From Lachnospiraceae bacterium (GTDB taxonomy: Bacteria > Bacillota > Clostridia > Lachnospirales > Lachnospiraceae), in assembly GCA_009774235.1 (NCBI GenBank), contig VSNJ01000139.1:1-10876 (forward strand): 10,876 nucleotides of DNA, read 5' to 3'. A program made the translations under genes and the position numbers. Position 1 is the stretch's first letter. Each line of letters begins with the position of its first letter. Positions 5,704 through 10,876 of the stretch are shown here, in pieces. A model generated the notes under the pieces. It was not told the DNA's origin, did not search any database, and worked only from the letters and a program-made list of their open reading frames with translations.

Positions 5704-7135
5704 GATACTTTTTCTTATTATTCACGGAAAATATTTTATTTTTAATGATATTTTTTCCCATGATAATTATCTTCATCATTCTATTTTTATTAATCCATAA
5801 CATTATTAACATAAGCACTGCTTCTGCATACCAGAATGATGTGTATATTTCTAAAAAAGCCTGTACACAGAGAATAATCCATGTAATAACCACAACATAA
5901 TACTGTTCTATTTTAATTTCCACAGCTAGGGTTTTTCTACGGATAGCATATATTATATAACTAGATATTACTGTAGCAATTGTTGCTCCCTGGACTCCTA
6001 TTTTATGTACAAGCAAAATATTTAAGATTATATTTACCAATATGCCATATACAGCAGATATGGCCAGTGACTTAGAATCTTTTTTGGCTGCTAATATTGG
6101 ACCTAGTAAACCAGACGCACAATTCAATACGCTACTTATAAGTAAAAATGGGGCATACCGCCATGCTTCATAGAAATCTTTAGCATATAAAATAGTTGCA
6201 ACAGGCTTTGATAATATAATTAACCATGCACATGCTGCTGACATCACTACATTAAAAGTACAAAACATTTCTCCATAAAAACTTGCTGTACCAGCCCCGC
6301 CATATTCTTTAATTGCTGAAATTTGCCAGGCTTGTACAAATATACTATGCAAAGTATTTATGATAGACGGAATTTTATAAGATACTGATAAGATACCATT
6401 TGCAGCGACCCCACATATACAAGCGACTATATATTTATCTAATGTATTATTGACCCACCATCCTAAAATTGTAATAATAAGTGGAATACAATAAACCAAC
6501 ATCTCTTTACGTAACTTGTAATCTATTTTAATATTGCCAAAATAACACCAAAATTTTGTTCTAAAGAAAAAATACAATATAGATATTGCCTGTGCCAAAA
6601 TATTAGCGGCAAAAAATCCTTCCAGCCCTAATTTAAAAACCAGAAGAAAAAGTATGTTAGTACCTGCCATTATTATAGTACTAAGAACACCTGCAACCCC
6701 CATATCTGCAACTTTTTCAAGACCTTTTGCAAATTGTATAAAAAACTGGTTTAAAACATAACAAGCATAATAAATTCCTATATACCACCAAAGTCCAGAT
6801 AAGTATTGAAATATTTGAAACTTTCCAGCTAAAAGCGAAAAAAACATAAAAAAAACAATGCTAAGAAAAACATGCCATATTCCAATAATTGCAACTTTTC
6901 TGTTATCATAATTTTTATCCATAGAAAAACGCATAACTGCATCAACAATATTAGCTGTTAATACAGGATATATGAGATTAACTGTAGAAACCACTAAATC
7001 ATATATGCCATACTCTTTTGTAGTTAAAACACTTGTATACAACGGAATTAACAGAAGTACTAAAATTTTTGATGCAAAATTACTAATAGTCAAAAGACCC
7101 ATATTTTTTAAAAAATATGTGTATCTTTTCTTCAT
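5690..7135 (-). CDS. wzx: Wzx-like polysaccharide flippase (MOP superfamily)
   Basis: About 481 residues, with a short positively charged N-terminus and then alternating hydrophobic segments over most of the length (about 12-14 expected), as in Wzx/RfbX-type exporters of the MOP superfamily. These move lipid-linked repeat units across the cytoplasmic membrane. Family-like features include an N-terminal ASKILVLLLIPLYTSVLTTKEYGIYDL-type opening (a leucine-rich helix followed by the EYG-Y-L stretch), acidic or basic residues between helices, and a lysine-rich tail. I prefer the ATG at 7135 to the TTG at 7144. The ribosome binding site GAGGTG (7146-7151) sits ten bases before the ATG but only one base before the TTG. 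Pairing with the polymerase upstream indicates a Wzx/Wzy-dependent pathway. Such sequences vary widely, so the cargo cannot be told. Confidence 0.85.
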   Translation of the reverse strand: MKKRYTYFLKNMGLLTISNFASKILVLLLIPLYTSVLTTKEYGIYDLVVSTVNLIYPVLTANIVDAVMRFSMDKNYDNRKVAIIGIWHVFLSIVFFMFFSLLAGKFQIFQYLSGLWWYIGIYYACYVLNQFFIQFAKGLEKVADMGVAGVLSTIIMAGTNILFLLVFKLGLEGFFAANILAQAISILYFFFRTKFWCYFGNIKIDYKLRKEMLVYCIPLIITILGWWVNNTLDKYIVACICGVAANGILSVSYKIPSIINTLHSIFVQAWQISAIKEYGGAGTASFYGEMFCTFNVVMSAACAWLIILSKPVATILYAKDFYEAWRYAPFLLISSVLNCASGLLGPILAAKKDSKSLAISAVYGILVNIILNILLVHKIGVQGATIATVISSYIIYAIRRKTLAVEIKIEQYYVVVITWIILCVQAFLEIYTSFWYAEAVLMLIMLWINKNRMMKIIIMGKNIIKNKIFSVNNKKKYHGIK

Positions 7136-7231
7136 TAAATACAATCACCTCAAATCTGCAATTTTAAATGATTTAATAATATAACAACTAGTTATTAAAC
7201 ATAAAATATATAATCTCCTTAACACAGAAAC

Positions 7232-8098
7232 CTAATTAAAATTAATTTCTTCAAAACAAACATGAGGTATTTCTCTTAAAATACCACCACTGCAATTATA
7301 TAATTTAATATCCCTTTTCTGGCAGTAATCCAGCCATAATCTATAATGATGAAATAGTTTTAACTGGTTGTAATAGAAATCCTCGTTACCTCTGTCAATT
7401 TGTGTCTGGATTCTTTTCTTTGCTTCTGCATCAGAAAATTTATATGCATAGGCATAGGCGTGACCACCACCATTTTCCATATATTTAATATGGGATATAG
7501 CTCCCGTACAATCACACCCAAGAAGATAAATTTCACTTGCTTCCATAAAAATTGCTAAAGCAATTCCGAATTCTACAACAGAAAAACCTTGTATTATTGT
7601 TTTTGTAAAATCCATTGGACGTTTATAATTTTCATAAAAGATATATTTATAATTAAAATAACGTGTACTAATTTCTCTATCAATACCATTATTTTGAATG
7701 AAATTCCTCTGCCTGAGAGGAAAGAAAGAAATAATATCTTTTGACTTTTCTTTTACCATCTTCATATATTTGACATATGTTTCTTCAAAAAAACAATCAT
7801 CAACCCATAAATGCACATTAGGATTTATAGCTTCAAACTGGCCAAGCTGTACCGCTGTATTGCAGGTTATTACAAATTCATGTTTCAGAACAGACAAATC
7901 ATGCTTATTTAATGATGGTCCATTTCCTAATACAAAACAACGCTTTCCTTTTAAACTGCCCTTAAAATCCATATTCTGTTTTAACAATGGTAATCCTAGC
8001 TGTTTTGATTTATAAATAAATCTGACAGAATTTAAAAAATTATAAATAATACCAATTATATGTTCTGACCAATATAAATATTTCAACCTATTACGCAT
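7232..8098 (-). CDS. DUF115/GT42-like protein, possible CMP-sugar glycosyltransferase
   Basis: A 288-residue protein. The clearest motif is RCFVLGNGPSL at 53-63, followed by TCNTAV (78-83), a helix and strand ending in EIYLLGCD (189-196), and LYNCSGGI (266-273). This order (GNGPSL; a C/R-C-N strand; A-x-A...EIYL-G-D; I-K-L-Y) is the layout of the Campylobacter CST-type sialyltransferases (GT42) and of the related DUF115/Maf-like group. The first 50 residues may be a membrane-associated helix (near 11-30). With a cytidylyltransferase in the cluster, transfer of a CMP-activated sugar is an attractive role, but that is inference. The ATG overlaps the polymerase stop by eight bases (ATGCGTAA), with AAGGAG (8110-8115) upstream, which indicates tight coupling. 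The alternative is a DUF115 protein with a different, non-transferase role. Confidence 0.65.
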   Translation of the reverse strand: MRNRLKYLYWSEHIIGIIYNFLNSVRFIYKSKQLGLPLLKQNMDFKGSLKGKRCFVLGNGPSLNKHDLSVLKHEFVITCNTAVQLGQFEAINPNVHLWVDDCFFEETYVKYMKMVKEKSKDIISFFPLRQRNFIQNNGIDREISTRYFNYKYIFYENYKRPMDFTKTIIQGFSVVEFGIALAIFMEASEIYLLGCDCTGAISHIKYMENGGGHAYAYAYKFSDAEAKKRIQTQIDRGNEDFYYNQLKLFHHYRLWLDYCQKRDIKLYNCSGGILREIPHVCFEEINFN

Positions 8099-9359
8099 AC
8101 CTCGTGTTTCTCCTTATATGAAGTATATTAAGAACCAGGATAATAAAAAGTACCGAATATACATGTGAAGGTGTCATCATAATTCCATTTATTGCTTCTG
8201 GAATAATAGCAAAAAGCAATAATACTAATGAACCCAGCCAGTCCTGTTTCGTTTTAAAAGAAAGCATCCTAAAAGAATATATTAACATCACAGACAAACC
8301 TGTTATTCCAAAACCTATAAAAGTATGGATTATATCACTATGAGCATTTATATTACGTCCATTTCCGTATACAATATTGATTTCATAAACCCTTGCAAAA
8401 CCAGAGCCAAATAAATAATTGAAAAAAGAATCTTCTTTCCAAAAATATGTTAAAAGCCTTTTCCATATAATAGGACGGCTGCTAAGTAAAGCATCTAAGG
8501 CTGTAAATCCAGCAAATGAAAGTTGTTGGATTGAATACAACATTTTTGCCCTAAAACCATCACTATTAAGTAAAACTATAATTCCCAACAGTCCAGAAAT
8601 TATAAATACAAGAAATCTTTTAACATTATCTTTAAATAATATCATTATAAATAATACCATTGCTGCAAGTACAGAAAAAAGAACAGTTCTTATTTGTGTC
8701 ATAATAATAGCAGCTAGATTAAGTAATATACCAAATAAAATAAATAAATTCTTTTGTATTATTTTTCTGGCATTTTGAATACCATTATTAAACACACCTA
8801 TATAATACAAAGCTATTGCAATATACAGGCAGCAATTTGCTGCTGTACCTTGGACGGCATTATATGCAGTAAACACTCTGCTCCCCCAGGCATATGTATA
8901 TGCACTAGGTAACATCATTATAGTTAATAATTCTATAGTATAGATATAAAGGACATATTTTATAAGCGTTTCAGACCTTTCTAAATATCCTTGGATTTTA
9001 TTCAAGCTTTTCTGGTCACAACAGAGCATTAAAAATTCTATACAACTAAGCCAGTTCATTGAATCCTTGATTTCTCTGGAAATATCATAAGAACCCGGCA
9101 AATGGACTAATATTAATGCTACTAAGATTCCCAGTAAAATCACTCTTCTTTTGCTCTTTGCAAGTATAAATGTCAATAATACCAGCAAAGTTCCCCCAAA
9201 AAACCAATTTATATAACTAAATAGCATATCCCTAAGAATACTTGTTAAAAGAACTGCCACAATACACCAGATTAGAGCACTATATACTGAAACCCTGGTT
9301 ATATTTGCACTAAATTTTATTTTCTTGTCTGTGCTATACTTCTTAACTATATTATCCAT
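8091..9359 (-). CDS. wzy: Wzy-like polysaccharide polymerase / O-antigen ligase family protein
   Basis: A 422-residue integral membrane protein with about ten or more hydrophobic segments. The large loop in the C-terminal half, about 285-345, carries the pattern SSRPIIWKR...LFGSGF...NAHSDIIHTFIGFGITGL. An arginine-tryptophan region, a G-x-G turn and an N-x-H-x-D/N-x-x-H motif before a glycine-rich helix are typical of the Wzy/WaaL (O-antigen ligase) superfamily. Such proteins join lipid-linked repeat units outside the membrane. The arginine-rich cytoplasmic end (IRRNTRYA) overlaps the start of the next gene. The ribosome binding site is only a weak GGTGG about eleven bases upstream. The gap to the preceding gene is 24 bases. 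A ligase rather than polymerase role cannot be excluded, but the adjacent flippase favours Wzy. Confidence 0.8.
   Translation of the reverse strand: MDNIVKKYSTDKKIKFSANITRVSVYSALIWCIVAVLLTSILRDMLFSYINWFFGGTLLVLLTFILAKSKRRVILLGILVALILVHLPGSYDISREIKDSMNWLSCIEFLMLCCDQKSLNKIQGYLERSETLIKYVLYIYTIELLTIMMLPSAYTYAWGSRVFTAYNAVQGTAANCCLYIAIALYYIGVFNNGIQNARKIIQKNLFILFGILLNLAAIIMTQIRTVLFSVLAAMVLFIMILFKDNVKRFLVFIISGLLGIIVLLNSDGFRAKMLYSIQQLSFAGFTALDALLSSRPIIWKRLLTYFWKEDSFFNYLFGSGFARVYEINIVYGNGRNINAHSDIIHTFIGFGITGLSVMLIYSFRMLSFKTKQDWLGSLVLLLFAIIPEAINGIMMTPSHVYSVLFIILVLNILHIRRNTRYA
8110..8115 (-). promoter_or_regulatory. Ribosome binding site inside the polymerase end
   Basis: AAGGAG on the minus strand within the last codons of the Wzy-like gene, about eleven bases before the ATG at 8098. 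It supports coupled translation of the GT42-like gene. Confidence 0.6.
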
Positions 9360-9383
9360 ATACCAGAAACCACCATTAACTTT

Positions 9384-10876
9384 CTATTTTATCTTATTCA
9401 CAATACAATATAGTTTTGCTGCATCCATAAATGGCATCATTCTTTTCAAATAACCAATTTTCCAGTTTGACTTCAAGAATAATTTCATTGTTTCTTTAGG
9501 ATGCCTGATAGTATTAACTAATCCAGGATATTTGATTAACTTTTCAAAATAAGCATCATAAAATTCCAAACTCCCCAAATTATTGCAATCCTCTTTTGTT
9601 GGATTTACCAGTAAATCATTTAATGCTGGATACAAAATCCTGTTATCCAATACTTTTCTAGTTGTTTTTTTACTCCAGTCTTCAATAAAGTGCAATGCAC
9701 CTGCCTGTACCTTTTGAACAAAAACACTATATTCACCTTTATTTTCTTCAAGCAGACATTCCGGACTCCCATCTTCATTAATATAATATTTTTTCGTTGA
9801 ACCATGGTTAGCAGTAAACATAAGTTCTATCAGACCATTAAATCCATATACCAGTTTTTCCTGGTATATGATATTTTCTCTTTTAAAATCAAACACATAT
9901 CCTTTAGCTTCTAAATTTTCATTTACACCATTCTTTTGAAGAAACCCAAAATATAATCCAATAAGTTTTGATGAAATACCAATATCTTTAAGAACTCTTT
10001 TTAATGCTGCCTGCATTGTACCATACCATCCAATATCAACAAGCCCTGTTTTATTTTCAGTAAATTTATTCCTAAAATACTCATTACAAGCTTTCTGTTC
10101 ATTTATAGCATTTTCTTTCATAGGATTTACAATTTCTTTAAAAATCCAAGCACCTTTATTGCCTAAAAGTTCATTCCTAGAAATCTCTTTTCCATATTTT
10201 TCTTCAATTTTTTTTACTATAAAAGGGTCTTCTAACCCAATTTTATATAACAAGTCTTTTATAGATTCTATTCTCTTAATATAAGGAACTATTTTCAAAA
10301 TATCATTAAAATTTTCCGCTTCTGTTAGCCTGGGTACTGTCAGTGAACGTCTTGATACCAGAATATATGGATACTCACCAGGATAAAGTAAATTAAATGC
10401 TTTTCTCACAATTTGCCCGTCCCTTGCGAGAAAATATATGCTTGAAATCCCTTCTTTTATACGAATATCTTGAATCCACTCACAAAATCCCAATAATACA
10501 GGACCAAAAAGTTCATACCCAATCTTATAATTATTATCAATTGAAGAAGACCAGTCCATAAGAAAATTGTATATATATTTTCCATCTTCTCCTTTTTCTT
10601 TATATACTTTTGTATGGATATTTAACTTATTTTCCATGTTCCAATGTATAGCATTTATCCCTTTTAATCTAGGCATAATATAATCACTTCTATAATTATC
10701 CCCTACATGTATAAACTCTTTTTTATGGATTTTCAAATTTCTTACTACAATTCCAAATAAATCTCCCCGGCTCTTGCGTGCCTGGTAATCACTTGAAACA
10801 AAAATTTTATCAAACAAAAATCCATTCTTCTTAAGAAGATAACTAATTTGTTTTGCTGGTAAATACATATCTGAAG
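9384..10876 (-). CDS. HAD-type protein of a polysaccharide cluster, N-terminus cut by the window edge
   Basis: At least 496 residues, open at the right edge: the frame continues upstream of the ATG at 10868 through SD- codons, so that methionine is internal. The visible start SDMYLP corresponds to HAD motif II, VSSDYQARKSRG to the motif III lysine region, and VGDNYRSD (about residues 55-62 from that Met) to motif IV. The motif I nucleophile DxD should lie upstream, outside the window. A second half has YFLARDGQ (about 145-152) and GLVDIGWYGTMQ (about 275-286), recurring features of large HAD proteins found beside glycosyltransferases in polysaccharide loci. Their reaction is not established. 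It is the first gene seen in this transcription unit. The C-terminus is complete, ending in TAA at 9384. Confidence 0.75.
   Translation of the reverse strand, partial: SDMYLPAKQISYLLKKNGFLFDKIFVSSDYQARKSRGDLFGIVVRNLKIHKKEFIHVGDNYRSDYIMPRLKGINAIHWNMENKLNIHTKVYKEKGEDGKYIYNFLMDWSSSIDNNYKIGYELFGPVLLGFCEWIQDIRIKEGISSIYFLARDGQIVRKAFNLLYPGEYPYILVSRRSLTVPRLTEAENFNDILKIVPYIKRIESIKDLLYKIGLEDPFIVKKIEEKYGKEISRNELLGNKGAWIFKEIVNPMKENAINEQKACNEYFRNKFTENKTGLVDIGWYGTMQAALKRVLKDIGISSKLIGLYFGFLQKNGVNENLEAKGYVFDFKRENIIYQEKLVYGFNGLIELMFTANHGSTKKYYINEDGSPECLLEENKGEYSVFVQKVQAGALHFIEDWSKKTTRKVLDNRILYPALNDLLVNPTKEDCNNLGSLEFYDAYFEKLIKYPGLVNTIRHPKETMKLFLKSNWKIGYLKRMMPFMDAAKLYCIVNKIK

Noticed and set aside
6848..6855. 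Run of eight A in the flippase gene as a second phase-variation tract
   Set aside because: A/T runs of this size are expected in such AT-rich DNA, and others of similar length occur across the window.
7136..7231. AAGGAG followed by a four-codon ORF (MFNN) before the flippase
   Set aside because: The spacing is long and the ORF tiny. More likely a chance match in AT-rich DNA.
1..10876. tRNA, rRNA, CRISPR arrays, insertion sequences or attachment sites
   Set aside because: No regular repeat-spacer pattern, cloverleaf-like GC-rich segment, transposase or terminal repeats seen by eye.

Overview
The window is AT-rich (about one third G+C by eye). It has strong AGGAGG-type ribosome binding sites and every convincing gene lies on the minus strand. 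It reads as part of a surface polysaccharide (capsule or O-antigen-like) locus, probably from a Gram-positive anaerobe of the Clostridia/Lachnospiraceae type. That placement rests on composition, Shine-Dalgarno strength and gene content, so it is a moderate inference only.

In the direction of transcription (right to left) the locus has two parts. The first is assembly and transfer. It holds a HAD-type protein of the kind found beside glycosyltransferases (cut by the right edge), a Wzy-like polymerase, a GNGPSL-motif protein of the DUF115/GT42-like group, a Wzx-like flippase, an unrecognised 47-residue ORF and a zinc-ribbon class I methyltransferase. The methyltransferase gene contains a run of nine G residues that looks like an on/off phase-variation switch, currently in frame.

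After a 178-base gap with a possible promoter comes the second part, a four-step sugar-activation module: a NeuA/KdsB-like cytidylyltransferase, a DRE-TIM (HMG-CoA lyase/4-hydroxy-2-oxovalerate aldolase-like) aldolase, an acetolactate-synthase-like thiamine diphosphate enzyme, and a fusion of a KdsC-like HAD phosphatase with a YhcH/NanQ-like sugar anomerase domain. The unit ends at a small AT-rich hairpin at 92-120.

My reading of the module is inference. It resembles a CMP-activated 2-keto sugar acid pathway (the logic of CMP-Kdo or CMP-sialic acid), but with a pyruvate-aldolase-type enzyme where NeuB or KdsA would normally sit. The phosphatase and anomerase would deliver the free sugar in the right anomeric form to the cytidylyltransferase, and the GT42-like protein could be the transferase.

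The thiamine diphosphate gene is interrupted. The pyrimidine-binding domain runs directly into the central domain in another frame, and the interdomain linker of roughly 35-40 residues is missing. This points to an internal deletion, or possibly a split enzyme, because an AGGAGG followed by TTG lies at the break. No tRNA, rRNA, CRISPR array or insertion sequence was seen.
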